Assembly: GCA_900552155.1 (NCBI GenBank)
Contig: URYU01000004.1
Span: 1 to 32,321 of the forward strand
From: an uncultured Collinsella sp.
GTDB lineage: Bacteria; Actinomycetota; Coriobacteriia; Coriobacteriales; Coriobacteriaceae
Reading direction: 5' to 3'
DNA length: 32,321 nucleotides
Of this stretch, positions 1-8,113 are shown one piece after another. The translations under genes were made by a program, and so were the position numbers. The notes below the pieces were generated by a model. That model saw nothing but the letters and a program-made list of their open reading frames with translations. It searched no databases and was not told the DNA's origin. How positions within the stretch are numbered: the stretch's first letter is position 1; the number at the start of each line of letters is the position of its first letter.

Positions 1-578
1 ATGTCGGGCCACAGCATGTCGGTCTTGTCCTCGGAGGCGTAGCCGCTCCACCAACCGGTCATGCAGAAGATGTTGATGATACCGGCGATGCCGTTGAACA
101 CGTTGTTCCAGCCGGCCAGCTGCGTAGCACCTTCGGAGGTGACCCAGGTGGACTCGCCCAGGACAAAGAAGTGATAGGCGCTCTCGAAATCGGACACGAC
201 GGCGATCATGATGTTGATGGCGACGATCACAAACGGCCACGCGCGGAACCAATGCGCCTTGCCGATCTTTCCCCACTGGTACTTAATGGCAATGAAGCCC
301 CAGCAACCGGCCAGTGCCGCGTATACCTTGGCGTAGTGGAACCAGCTGTTCTGGTACACATGGGTGGGGTTGGTGAGCGCCCACTCGGCACCCTGCGAAA
401 CACCGACGGCGATGGCGACACAGTAGATGGTCATGGCCAGCGGAGCCACGCCAAAGATGATTGCCGCGCCCAGCTTGGTGCGGCGGCCGACCTCGTTGAG
501 CACGATCAGGCCAATAAAGACCATGGCCCAGCCGGCCCAGTGGATAAGGGTATCGCTACCCCAAACATCGAACAGCAT
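1..578 (-). CDS. DUF5692-family polytopic membrane protein (3' end outside window)
   Basis: The minus-strand frame is open from an ATG at 578 to the window edge, giving about 192 residues without a stop, so the C-terminus is missing. It begins MLFDVWGSDTLIHWAGWAMV and has at least five hydrophobic stretches rich in aromatic residues (about residues 12-32, 36-58, 80-98, 108-126 and 150-172), so it is an integral membrane protein. The overall look (WAGWAMVF near the start, GWWSGYASEDK near the visible end) is what I associate with DUF5692 proteins of gut anaerobes; no function is known to me. An AAAGGAGAG ribosome site sits about 6 bases upstream of the ATG and supports the start. It lies 63 bp downstream of the TetR gene on the same strand, so the two are probably cotranscribed and this may be a target of that regulator. 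A 7-bp inverted repeat (CGCCCGCGGCC side at about 597, CGCGGGC side at about 618) lies just ahead of the ribosome site. Confidence 0.75.
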   Translation of the reverse strand, partial: MLFDVWGSDTLIHWAGWAMVFIGLIVLNEVGRRTKLGAAIIFGVAPLAMTIYCVAIAVGVSQGAEWALTNPTHVYQNSWFHYAKVYAALAGCWGFIAIKYQWGKIGKAHWFRAWPFVIVAINIMIAVVSDFESAYHFFVLGESTWVTSEGATQLAGWNNVFNGIAGIINIFCMTGWWSGYASEDKTDMLWPD

Positions 579-641
579 GCTGCTCTCCTTTCACACGCCC
601 GCGGCCCCTCTTCTGATCGCGGGCAGTTTGGCCAAATGTCG

Positions 642-1304
642 TCAGTTCTGGGGCTTGCGCTCCGGATACTTGGCGGTATAGCCCTCGATGTGGAGTGTCG
701 AGGCGATGATTTCCTTGACCGTCTCGTCGGGCACATCGGGGTGCGTGCGGATATACATCAAAAGACCCATGATGAGGGTGTAGAACGTTTCGTAGACATG
801 GTCGATGCGCAGCTCGTGGTGGGCGACAAAATCCACCACGGTGGTGTCGCAGATATACTGCGCCACACGCTGGACCACGTTGTGCAAAAAGCCGCCGTAG
901 AGCGCGCCGCTGTTGGAGGTCAGAGTGTGCGGCAGTTCGTGGCCGCTGGCGACCAGGCGCTTAAAGAGCGGGGCGACAGTGTCGAGCGCGCCCTCGATAT
1001 CACCGACGGTGCGGTTGGCATTCCACTGCTCGAGCTCGGAGATAAAACCGTCGATTGCCTCGTCCATGACGGCGGTGACGGCGGCGTCCATATCGGCAAA
1101 GTAATGGTAGAACAATGAACGCGTGCAGCCGGCTCGCTTGGTCACGGCCGATACCGATAGGTGGGACACGCCCAGCTCGGAGCTTACGGTGCGCACGGCA
1201 TCGAGGATCTCGCGACGGCGTTCGTCGCCCGTCAGGCGCTTTGCCGCGCTATCGGATGCGGGAACGGCATCGACCACAGAGGTATCTGCTGTGTTGTTGC
1301 CCAT
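642..1304 (-). CDS. TetR/AcrR-family transcriptional regulator
   Basis: A 220-residue protein with the classic TetR N-terminal helix-turn-helix at about residues 28-75: ERRREILDAVRTVSSELG, then the recognition part SVSAVTKRAGCTRSLFYHYF. The remaining 140 or so residues are helical and would form the ligand-binding and dimerisation domain; the ligand cannot be guessed. About 25 residues precede the DNA-binding domain and look disordered. The ATG at 1304 is preceded by GAAAGG at moderate spacing. The gene is divergent from the Fe-S/FAD oxidoreductase at 1494, and the intergenic region carries two identical palindromes that are the obvious operators. The DUF5692 gene follows on the same strand. 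The likely role is autoregulation plus control of one or both neighbours. Family assignment is firm; targets are inferred from position. Confidence 0.93.
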   Translation of the reverse strand: MGNNTADTSVVDAVPASDSAAKRLTGDERRREILDAVRTVSSELGVSHLSVSAVTKRAGCTRSLFYHYFADMDAAVTAVMDEAIDGFISELEQWNANRTVGDIEGALDTVAPLFKRLVASGHELPHTLTSNSGALYGGFLHNVVQRVAQYICDTTVVDFVAHHELRIDHVYETFYTLIMGLLMYIRTHPDVPDETVKEIIASTLHIEGYTAKYPERKPQN

Positions 1305-1362
1305 GTTTTGCCGCCTTTCATCCTCTTTTGCCTGACCGTTCGCCTAACAGTCTTGAATATTG

Positions 1363-1400
1363 TTGACGGTTCGTCAATACTATTTTTGACACAATGTCAA
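1363..1400. promoter_or_regulatory. Twin operator palindromes TTGAC-N5-GTCAA, probable TetR binding sites
   Basis: Two palindromes with identical arms lie between the divergent genes: TTGAC (1363-1367) / GTCAA (1373-1377), and TTGAC (1386-1390) / GTCAA (1396-1400). The spacers differ (GGTTC and ACAAT), so this is not a simple duplication. Centres are 23 bp apart, roughly two helical turns. A possible plus-strand promoter, TTGAAT (1353-1358) and TACTAT (1378-1383) with a 19-bp spacer, would be covered by the first site. Seen: the repeats. Inferred: binding by the adjacent TetR protein. Confidence 0.7.
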
Positions 1401-1493
1401 CAATGGCGGGTGAACGGCATGGGGGGCATGCCCGGCCTGCAAAAAAGAGGGGCGCTGCGGCCTCGTCGGGCTGTGGCAAGAGAAGGGACAACC

Positions 1494-4268
1494 ATGATTC
1501 TCAACGGACCGGGGATTAGCTACACCGAGCCCGACATCGGTTCGGAGTTCGTGCCGCCGCTGCCGGATCATCCGCGCGAGGCCATCGTCAAGCTGTGCGA
1601 GCACTGCACCAACCGTCTGCTGCATCGCGATGAGCTGCTGGGCTACGAGTACTGGTCGTTTGCCGAGGCCGCAACCGACGAGCAGGCCGAAGTGCTCTGC
1701 AAGATGAAGATGCGCCGTCCCTATACGCTGCCCGAGATGGTCAAGCTCACCGGCATGCCCGAGGCCGATATCGAGAAGATGCTCGACGATATGAGCTACA
1801 CGGGCCTGCTCGAGTACAACTGGGAAAACCCCGAGCGCGCCAAGCAGTGGGTCCTGCCCATGCTGGTGCCGGGTTCCGCCGAGTTCCTCAACATGCGCGT
1901 GAGCCAGCTCGAGGAGCACCCGGTCTACGCCAAGTTCTTTGAACAGGCATCCAAGGGCCCGCTGTCCAAGGCCACGCCGATGGTGCCGCCCGGAGGCGCC
2001 GGCATCGGCATGCACGTCATTCCGGTCGAGAAGGCTATCGATGCTTCGAGCACCTCGGTGCCGATCGAGCATATCGAGCACTGGCTCGACAAATACGAGG
2101 GTAAGTATGCCGCCAGCACCTGCAGCTGCCGCGCGAGCCGTCGCGTGATGGGTGAGGGCTGCGCCGACGACCCGGCCGATTGGTGCATCGCCGTGGGCGA
2201 TATGGCCGACTACGTGGTCGAGACCGACCGTGGCCACTATGTGACGCGCGAAGAGGTCTACGACATCTTGCGCCAGGCCGAGGACAACGGCTTTGTGCAC
2301 CAGATTACCAACATTGCCGGCGAGAACAAGATCTTCGCCATCTGCAACTGCAACGTCAACGTGTGCTACGCCCTGCGCACCTCTCAGCTGTTCAACACGC
2401 CCAACCTGTCGCGCTCGGCCTATGTCGCCAAGGTCGAGAAGGACAAGTGCGTGGCCTGCGGTCGCTGCGTTGAGGTGTGTCCGGCCGGCGCCGCCAAACT
2501 GGGCCAGAAGCTCTGCAGCAAAAAGGCGGGCGGACAGGTGCCCGAGTATCCGCGCCAGGAGCTGCCCGATGCCACCAAGTGGGACCACACCAAGTGGTCG
2601 CCCAACTACCGCAACGACAACCGCATCGAGACGCATGAGTCCGGCACCGCTCCCTGCAAGACGGCCTGCCCCGCGCACGTTGCCGTTCAGGGCTATTTGA
2701 AGCTCGTGGCGCAGGGGCGCTATGACGAGGCCCTAGCACTCATTAAGCGCGAGAACCCGCTGCCCGCTATCTGCGGCCGTGTGTGCAACCGCCGCTGCGA
2801 GGATGCCTGCACCCGCGGCCGTGTGGACGCCGCCGTGGCTATCGACGAGGTCAAGAAGTTTATCGCCCAGCGCGATCTGGACGCCGCGACCCGCTATGTC
2901 CCACCTGTGGTGACCCCGACGCGCGCTGGCGGCTTCGACCAGAAGATTGCCATCATCGGTGCCGGCCCGGCTGGCCTGTCCTGTGCTTTCTATCTTGCCG
3001 AGAAGGGCTACAAGCCCGTCGTGTTCGAGAAAAACGAGCGCCCGGGCGGCATGCTCACCTACGGCATTCCCAGCTTTAAGCTGCAGAAGGACGTCATTGA
3101 GGCCGAGGTCGAGGTCATTCGCCTGATGGGTGCCGAGTTCCGCTATGGCGTTGAGGTCGGTCGCGACGTGACGCTCGACGAGCTGCGCGCGCAGGGCTTT
3201 AAGGCCTTCTATGTTGCCATCGGCTGCCAGGGCGGCCGCCTCGCCGGTATTCCGGGCGAGGATGCCGAGGACGTGACCGTGGCCGTCGACTTTTTGCGCG
3301 AGGTCAACAGTGGCAAGATCGACGCGCTGCCCGGTCGCACCATCGTGGTGGGCGGCGGCAACGTGGCTATCGACGTCGCGCGCAACGCCTGCCGTCTGGG
3401 TTCCGTGCACGTTGAGATGTTCTGCCTGGAGAGCGAGGCCCAGATGCCCGCTAGCGAGGAGGAGCGTCGCGAGGCCGTTGAGGACGGCACCCACATCAGT
3501 TGCGGCTGGGGCCCCAAGGAGGTTCACCTGGACGAGGCCGGTCGTGTGTGCGGTATCACCTTCAAGCACTGCGCGCGTGTCTTTGACGACGAGGGCCGGT
3601 TTGCGCCCGAGTACGACGAGAACGATCTGCGCCGTGTCGATGCCGACCGTGTCGTCATGTCGATTGGCCAGTCCATTGTGTGGGGCGATCTGCTGGCTGG
3701 CTCCAAGGTGGAGCTTGGCCGCGGCCAGGGCGCCCTTGCCGATCCCCAGACCTATCAGACCGCCGAGCCCGACATCTTTGTGGGCGGCGACGTCTACACC
3801 GGTCCGAGCTTTGCCATCGACGCTATCGCCGCCGGTCACGAGGCCGCCGTGTCCATCCATCGCTTTGTGCAGCCGGGCTCCACGCTCACCATCGGTCGCA
3901 ATCAGCGCCGCTACACCGCGCTCGACCGCGACGATGTCGTGATTGAGAGCTACGACAACGCGAGCCGCGAGGTGGCACATGTCGATCGCGAGCGCGAGAA
4001 GGCTGCGCCCTTTAGCGAGTACGTCGAGACCTTTACCGAGGAGCAGGTACGCGCCGAGACCGCCCGCTGCCTGGGTTGCGGTGCCTCGATCGTCGACCCC
4101 AACAAGTGCATCGGCTGCGGTCTGTGCACTACCAAGTGCGCGTTTGACGCCATCCATCTGGATCGCGACCGCCCCGAGTGCTCCACGATGGTCAAATACG
4201 AGCAAAAGCTCCCAAGCCTCGGCAAGTATGCGCTCAAGCGTGCTATCAAGATTAAGTTTGGTCATTAG
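1494..4268 (+). CDS. Fe-S/FAD oxidoreductase: Cys-rich N-terminal domain, GltD-like NADPH module, C-terminal ferredoxin
   Basis: A 924-residue protein. The frame stays open upstream to 1161, but the ATG at 1494 has AGAAGGGA just before it and the upstream part would overlap tetR. Residues 1-300 form a domain with Cys clusters (STCSCRASRR; ICNCNVNVC). A 4Fe-4S motif CVACGRCVEVCP begins near residue 318. From about 387 (CKTACPAHVAVQ) it resembles the glutamate synthase small subunit GltD: helical Cys motifs, the FAD-binding GAGPAGLSCAF near 490 and the NADPH-binding GGGNVAIDVARNA near 615. A C-terminal cluster CIGCGLCTTKC lies near 871. It therefore probably passes electrons between NAD(P)H, FAD and ferredoxin-type clusters in the cytoplasm. 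There is no neighbouring glutamate synthase large subunit, so calling it glutamate synthase would be unsafe; the substrate is unknown. Divergent TetR and operators suggest inducible expression. Confidence 0.85.
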   Translation: MILNGPGISYTEPDIGSEFVPPLPDHPREAIVKLCEHCTNRLLHRDELLGYEYWSFAEAATDEQAEVLCKMKMRRPYTLPEMVKLTGMPEADIEKMLDDMSYTGLLEYNWENPERAKQWVLPMLVPGSAEFLNMRVSQLEEHPVYAKFFEQASKGPLSKATPMVPPGGAGIGMHVIPVEKAIDASSTSVPIEHIEHWLDKYEGKYAASTCSCRASRRVMGEGCADDPADWCIAVGDMADYVVETDRGHYVTREEVYDILRQAEDNGFVHQITNIAGENKIFAICNCNVNVCYALRTSQLFNTPNLSRSAYVAKVEKDKCVACGRCVEVCPAGAAKLGQKLCSKKAGGQVPEYPRQELPDATKWDHTKWSPNYRNDNRIETHESGTAPCKTACPAHVAVQGYLKLVAQGRYDEALALIKRENPLPAICGRVCNRRCEDACTRGRVDAAVAIDEVKKFIAQRDLDAATRYVPPVVTPTRAGGFDQKIAIIGAGPAGLSCAFYLAEKGYKPVVFEKNERPGGMLTYGIPSFKLQKDVIEAEVEVIRLMGAEFRYGVEVGRDVTLDELRAQGFKAFYVAIGCQGGRLAGIPGEDAEDVTVAVDFLREVNSGKIDALPGRTIVVGGGNVAIDVARNACRLGSVHVEMFCLESEAQMPASEEERREAVEDGTHISCGWGPKEVHLDEAGRVCGITFKHCARVFDDEGRFAPEYDENDLRRVDADRVVMSIGQSIVWGDLLAGSKVELGRGQGALADPQTYQTAEPDIFVGGDVYTGPSFAIDAIAAGHEAAVSIHRFVQPGSTLTIGRNQRRYTALDRDDVVIESYDNASREVAHVDREREKAAPFSEYVETFTEEQVRAETARCLGCGASIVDPNKCIGCGLCTTKCAFDAIHLDRDRPECSTMVKYEQKLPSLGKYALKRAIKIKFGH

Positions 4269-4461
4269 GTTCCGACGTTCTAACGAACGGCGGCACTGCC
4301 GACGCTGCGCGGCGCCCAGGCACCCCATCTTGCCCCTCAACTTCGGCGCCGCGGGCAAAAGCCCAGCGGACGCCTTGTTTCGGGGCAACCTGGGGCACCT
4401 GGATCGCCGCTCGCTGACGTTTGGCTGACATCGCATCAACCATTGTTGAAAGGTATTCGCC

Positions 4462-4890
4462 TTGCATGAATTGGGAATCGTCTATCACATCATTCGCGAT
4501 GTCGAGAATGTGGCGCGCGCTCATGGCGTGCGTCGCGTTTCGAGCGTGACGTTGCTGTTGGGCGAGGTCTCGGGCGTCGTTCCCGACTTGCTGCTCGACG
4601 CTTGGCGCTGGGCGGCAGATAAAAAGTCCATCACCGAGGGTGCGGAGCTTATTGTGGAACCTGTCGAGGCCGTGACGCATTGCGAGGCGTGCGGCCGCGA
4701 CTATGCGACAGTCGAGCACGGCAAGACCTGCCCCCATTGCGGCAGCGGCGAAACATACCTGCTGCAGGGCCAGGAGGTCATGATCAAGCAGATCGAGACC
4801 CCCGACGAGGACCCGGCAGACGCTGCTCCTGACGGCCTCTCCGACGCCCCCGATGCCGTCGACGCCGCCAACCCTCTCCACATCGCCTAA
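4462..4890 (+). CDS. hypA: HypA, [NiFe]-hydrogenase nickel-insertion protein, TTG start
   Basis: A 142-residue protein matching HypA/HybF along its length. HypA needs its N-terminal Met1-His2-Glu3 to bind nickel, and the frame reads M-H-E-L-G-I only if translation starts at the TTG at 4462. The ATG four bases downstream is in another frame and unusable. GAAAGG lies about 7 bases upstream. The structural zinc site is CEAC near residue 74 and CPHC near residue 91. The family core ends near MIKQIETPDED; a further 25 or so acidic, Ala-rich residues form a tail. HypA delivers nickel to hydrogenase with HypB, so the genome should encode a [NiFe] enzyme, but no hydrogenase or other hyp gene is visible here. 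It follows the oxidoreductase by 193 bp, which hold no gene. An inverted repeat TCAAC-N4-GTTGA (4436-4449) lies directly before the ribosome site. Confidence 0.92.
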   Translation: MHELGIVYHIIRDVENVARAHGVRRVSSVTLLLGEVSGVVPDLLLDAWRWAADKKSITEGAELIVEPVEAVTHCEACGRDYATVEHGKTCPHCGSGETYLLQGQEVMIKQIETPDEDPADAAPDGLSDAPDAVDAANPLHIA

Positions 4891-4953
4891 CATCCAATGA
4901 CTACATGGGCTAGAGTTCTAAACATATTTGCTTCGGTTAGTCAAGTCATGTCT

Positions 4954-5128
4954 GTTTAAACAAAATGGTGGCACACAGACGCATTGGGATCCACCTAAAA
5001 GAGGTCTTAACGAACAGTGCACCTTTATATATGTCTTTGAAAGCAATCAGCAAATCACGTTTTAACAGGCAATAAGCTGTAAACCGGCAACGTAATCAAT
5101 TTGTAACAAACTTAGACGTTTAAACAAA
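4954..5128. repeat. Two copies of GTTTAAACAAA in the man operon control region
   Basis: The 11-mer GTTTAAACAAA, with its palindromic core GTTTAAAC, occurs at 4954-4964 and again at 5118-5128, 164 bp apart. Both lie in the 339-bp gene-free stretch 4891-5229, which is much more AT-rich than the rest of the window. I see no coding frame or recognisable riboswitch there. The repeats could be operator half-sites; no regulator is encoded beside them. Confidence 0.45.
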
Positions 5129-5153
5129 TAAACCAACCTTTTGCGAATTTAGC

Positions 5154-5159
5154 TATAAT
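5154..5159 (+). promoter_or_regulatory. Candidate -10 element (TATAAT) for the man PTS operon
   Basis: A perfect TATAAT lies 71 bp before the manX start in AT-rich DNA. No good -35 hexamer is found 16-18 bp upstream, so an activator may be needed. A second possible -10, TATACT, lies at 5177-5182. I see no clear CcpA (cre) site. Confidence 0.45.
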
Positions 5160-5229
5160 TCCACAATCCAAACAGGTATACTCCTTTCATGTCGTGTAGG
5201 AAATACGTAGACAAAAAGGAGGTTATGTG

Positions 5230-6219
5230 ATGGTAAGTATTGTTCTTGCTAGCCACGGGGACTTGGCAGCTGGAATCAAGCAGACGGGCTCGATGGTCTT
5301 TGGCGATCAGCCGTCTGTTGCCGTGGTCTCGCTCGAGCCGAGCATGGGCCCCGACGATTTCCGTGCCAAGGTCGAGGAAGCAGTCGCTTCCTTCGAGGAC
5401 CAGGAGCAGGTGCTCTTCCTCGTTGATCTGTGGGGCGGCACGCCGTTCAACCAGATCAGCGGACTCATCGAGGGCCACGATTCCTGGGCTATCGTCACCG
5501 GTGTCAACCTGCCTATGCTCATCGAGGCATATTCGCAGCGCTTTGACGCAAAGAACACTGCACATGCGATCGCAAAACATCTCGTGACTGAGGCTAAGGC
5601 TGGCGTGCGTGTCAAGCCCGAGTCTCTGGAGCCCGAGGAGAAGAAGCCGGCTGCGGCCGCCGCTGCTCCTGCAGGCGCCATCCCTCCGGGAACGGTCATC
5701 GGCGACGGGCACATCAAGATCGCCCACGTCCGTCTCGCCGCCCGTCTGCTTCATGGTCAGGTGGCCACCACGTGGACCAAGCAGATCAACCCCAACCGCA
5801 TCATCGTGGTTTCCGACGGCGTTGCTCACGACGAGCTCCGCAAGACCATGATCGAGCAGGCTGCCCCTCCGGGAGTCCATGCCAACGTCGTGCCCATCAA
5901 GAAGATGGCCGAGGTCGTCAAGGACACGCGCTTTGGTGACACCAAGGCCATGCTGCTCTTCGAGAACCCGCAGGATCTGCTCAGGGCCATCGAGGCCGGC
6001 GTTGACATCAAGGAAGTCAACATCGGTTCCATGGCTCACTCCAAGGGCAAGGTCGTCGTCACCAACGCCGTCGCTATGGGCGATGATGACGTTAAGACTC
6101 TTGAGGCCCTCAAGGCCAAGGGCGTCAAGTTCGAGGTCCGCAAGGTTCCTTCGGATTCCTCCGAGGATCTCGACGCCATGTTGAAGAAAGCTAAGGCCGA
6201 ACTGGCCGCTCAAGCATAG
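5230..6219 (+). CDS. manX: PTS mannose-family EIIAB component (ManX)
   Basis: A 329-residue cytoplasmic phosphocarrier of the mannose/fructose/sorbose PTS family. The EIIA domain is at about residues 1-125, with phosphorylatable His9 in ASHGDLAAG and the conserved LWGGTPFNQ. An Ala/Pro linker (EEKKPAAAAAAPAGA) spans about 138-155. The EIIB domain follows, with His175 in RLLHGQVATTW as the second phosphorylation site. Phosphate passes from HPr to His9 to His175 and then to sugar brought in by EIIC/EIID. The start is the ATG at 5230, 7 bases after AAAGGAGG; the GTG at 5227 in the same frame would sit too close to that site. manY follows after 18 bp with its own AGGAGG. The sugar is probably mannose or glucose, but specificity cannot be read from this protein. 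Confidence 0.95.
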   Translation: MVSIVLASHGDLAAGIKQTGSMVFGDQPSVAVVSLEPSMGPDDFRAKVEEAVASFEDQEQVLFLVDLWGGTPFNQISGLIEGHDSWAIVTGVNLPMLIEAYSQRFDAKNTAHAIAKHLVTEAKAGVRVKPESLEPEEKKPAAAAAAPAGAIPPGTVIGDGHIKIAHVRLAARLLHGQVATTWTKQINPNRIIVVSDGVAHDELRKTMIEQAAPPGVHANVVPIKKMAEVVKDTRFGDTKAMLLFENPQDLLRAIEAGVDIKEVNIGSMAHSKGKVVVTNAVAMGDDDVKTLEALKAKGVKFEVRKVPSDSSEDLDAMLKKAKAELAAQA

Positions 6220-6237
6220 TAAAGGAGGGTCCGATAC

Positions 6238-7056
6238 ATGTCTGCAATCACTATTCTGCTTGTTGCGATTGTCGCGTTGCTTGCCGGTATGGAAGGCATT
6301 CTGGGTGAGTTCCAGTTCCATCAGCCGCTCGTGGCATGCACGCTTATCGGTCTCGTAACCGGTCACCTTCAGGAGGGCATCCTCCTGGGCGGTTCGCTCC
6401 AGATGATGGCCCTTGGCTGGGCTAACGTCGGCGCCGCCGTCGCGCCTGATGCCGCTCTGGCTTCGGTCGCTTCTTCGATCATCATGGTGCTCGCCCTCAA
6501 CGGCGGCGCCACCGATTCGGCCAAGGCTGTTACCGCCGCCATCGCCGTCGCCGTCCCGCTGTCGGTCGCTGGCCTGTTCCTGACCATGATCTGCCGTACC
6601 CTGGCTACCGCTATCGCTCACGCCATGGACGGTTGCGCCGAGAAGGGCGACTTCTCCGGCATCGAGCGCTGGCAGTACGCTGCCATCCTCATGCAGGGCC
6701 TTCGTATCGCCATCCCGGCAGTACTTCTGTGCATCATCCCGGCCGAGGCTGTTACCAACGCGCTTAACGCTATGCCCGACTGGCTGTCCGGCGGCATGGC
6801 TGTCGGCGGCGGCATGGTCGCTTCCGTCGGTTACGCCATGGTCATCAACATGATGGCCACCAAGGAGACCTGGCCGTTCTTCATCCTCGGCTTTGTCCTT
6901 GCTGCCATCCCTCAGCTCACGCTGATCGCCCTTGGCCTCATCGGCATCTCCCTTGCCCTCATCTACCTTGGCCTTAAGGATCTGGCCAAGCAGGGTGGCG
7001 GCATGGGCGGCGGCTCCGGTGACCCGCTCGGCGACATTCTGAACGATTACGAGTAG
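6238..7056 (+). CDS. manY: PTS mannose-family EIIC membrane component (ManY)
   Basis: A 272-residue integral membrane protein of the PTS EIIC (Man) family. It opens with a hydrophobic segment (AITILLVAIVALLAGMEG) and contains the family-typical region running from HQPLVACTLIGLVTGH to GSLQMMALGWANVGAA. About seven further hydrophobic segments follow, ending in a glycine-rich tail (GGGMGGGSGD). Together with EIID it forms the translocation channel for the sugar phosphorylated by ManX. AGGAGG at 6223-6228 sits 9 bases before the ATG. manX ends 18 bp upstream and manZ starts 16 bp downstream, so this is the middle gene of a tight operon. Length is normal for the family. Confidence 0.95.
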   Translation: MSAITILLVAIVALLAGMEGILGEFQFHQPLVACTLIGLVTGHLQEGILLGGSLQMMALGWANVGAAVAPDAALASVASSIIMVLALNGGATDSAKAVTAAIAVAVPLSVAGLFLTMICRTLATAIAHAMDGCAEKGDFSGIERWQYAAILMQGLRIAIPAVLLCIIPAEAVTNALNAMPDWLSGGMAVGGGMVASVGYAMVINMMATKETWPFFILGFVLAAIPQLTLIALGLIGISLALIYLGLKDLAKQGGGMGGGSGDPLGDILNDYE

Positions 7057-7072
7057 GAGGGGAGTGATACAT

Positions 7073-7993
7073 ATGGCAGAGAACAAGATTCAGCTCACCA
7101 AGGCTGACCGCAAGAAGGTTTGCTTCCGTCATCAGTTCCTTCAGGGCTCGTGGAACTACGAGCGTATGCAGAACGGCGGCTGGTGCTTCGCAATGATCCC
7201 TGCGATCAAGAAGCTCTACACCAGCAAGGATGACCAGATTGCTGCTCTTAAGCGCCACCTGGAGTTCTATAACACCCACCCCTATGTTTCCGCCCCCGTC
7301 ATTGGCGTTACCCTCGCTCTCGAGGAGGAGCGCGCCAACGGTGCCCCGATTGACGACGTCGCCATTCAGGGCGTCAAGGTCGGTATGATGGGCCCGCTCG
7401 CCGGCGTCGGCGACCCCGCCTTCTGGTTCACCCTTCGCCCGATTCTGGGCGCTCTGGGCGCTTCCCTGGCCCTGTCCGGCAGCATCGCCGGTCCGTTGCT
7501 GTTCTTCTTCGCGTGGAACATCATCCGTTACGCCTTCCTGTGGTACACGCAGGAGTTTGGCTACAAGGTCGGCTCCTCCATCGCCAAGGACCTCTCCGGC
7601 GGTCTGATGGGCAAGGTCACCGAGGGTGCTTCCATCCTGGGTATGTTCATCATCGGCGCCCTGGTCGAGCGCTGGGTGTCTATCTCCTTCACCCCGGTCG
7701 TCTCCAAGGTCACGCAGTCTGCTGGCGCCTTTATCGACTGGGCTAACCTGCCCTCCGGTTCTGAGGGTGTCAAGGAAGCACTGACGATGTATAACTCCAT
7801 CGGTGCTAACGCCCTTGATCAGGTGAAGGTCACCACGCTTCAGGCCAACCTCGATCAGCTCATCCCTGGCCTTGCCGCCGTGTGCCTGACCCTGCTGGTC
7901 TGCAAGCTCCTCAAGAAGAAGGTCAGCCCGATCGTCATCATCCTGGCTCTCTTCGCCATCGGCATCATCGGTCGAGTCTGCGGCTTCATGTAA
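7073..7993 (+). CDS. manZ: PTS mannose-family EIID membrane component (ManZ)
   Basis: A 306-residue EIID (Man) protein. Family landmarks are FRHQFLQGSWNYERMQNGGW near the start, HLEFYNTHPYVSAPVIG near residue 65, and GPLAGVGDPAFWFTLRPI near 110. Hydrophobic segments follow, with the C-terminal helices ending at VIIILALFAIGIIGRVCGFM. It partners EIIC in the sugar channel. I prefer the ATG at 7073, about 9 bases after AGGAGGGGAG (7055-7064); an in-frame GTG at 7064 overlaps the ribosome site. The operon appears to end or be damped after this gene by the hairpin at 8050-8085. Length and motif order are normal. Confidence 0.95.
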   Translation: MAENKIQLTKADRKKVCFRHQFLQGSWNYERMQNGGWCFAMIPAIKKLYTSKDDQIAALKRHLEFYNTHPYVSAPVIGVTLALEEERANGAPIDDVAIQGVKVGMMGPLAGVGDPAFWFTLRPILGALGASLALSGSIAGPLLFFFAWNIIRYAFLWYTQEFGYKVGSSIAKDLSGGLMGKVTEGASILGMFIIGALVERWVSISFTPVVSKVTQSAGAFIDWANLPSGSEGVKEALTMYNSIGANALDQVKVTTLQANLDQLIPGLAAVCLTLLVCKLLKKKVSPIVIILALFAIGIIGRVCGFM

Positions 7994-8049
7994 GCACGCT
8001 TCGGCTTAAGACCGAGAGTAGCTAGACAAGGGCTTTTGAGCCATTGAAA

Positions 8050-8097
8050 CGGACCGCACCCGGTGGGTACACTGGATGCGGTCCGATTGTTTTATTT
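8050..8097 (+). terminator. Hairpin terminator between manZ and manO
   Basis: CGGACCGCA (8050-8058) pairs perfectly with TGCGGTCCG (8077-8085) across an 18-nt loop, followed by ATTGTTTTATTT. It lies 57 bp after manZ and ends 16 bp before the manO ATG, so manO is probably made at a lower level by read-through. The large loop makes termination possibly partial. Confidence 0.65.
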
Positions 8098-8113
8098 GGA
8101 GGGCGAGGCGCGC

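Noticed and set aside
1161..1493. Upstream extension of the Fe-S/FAD oxidoreductase to 1161
   Set aside because: It would overlap the tetR coding region and the operators, whereas the ATG at 1494 has a good ribosome site and the expected N-terminus.
5041..5110. Catabolite-repression (cre) site in the man promoter region
   Set aside because: The best candidate, near TGTAAACCGGCAAC, mismatches several invariant positions of the cre consensus.
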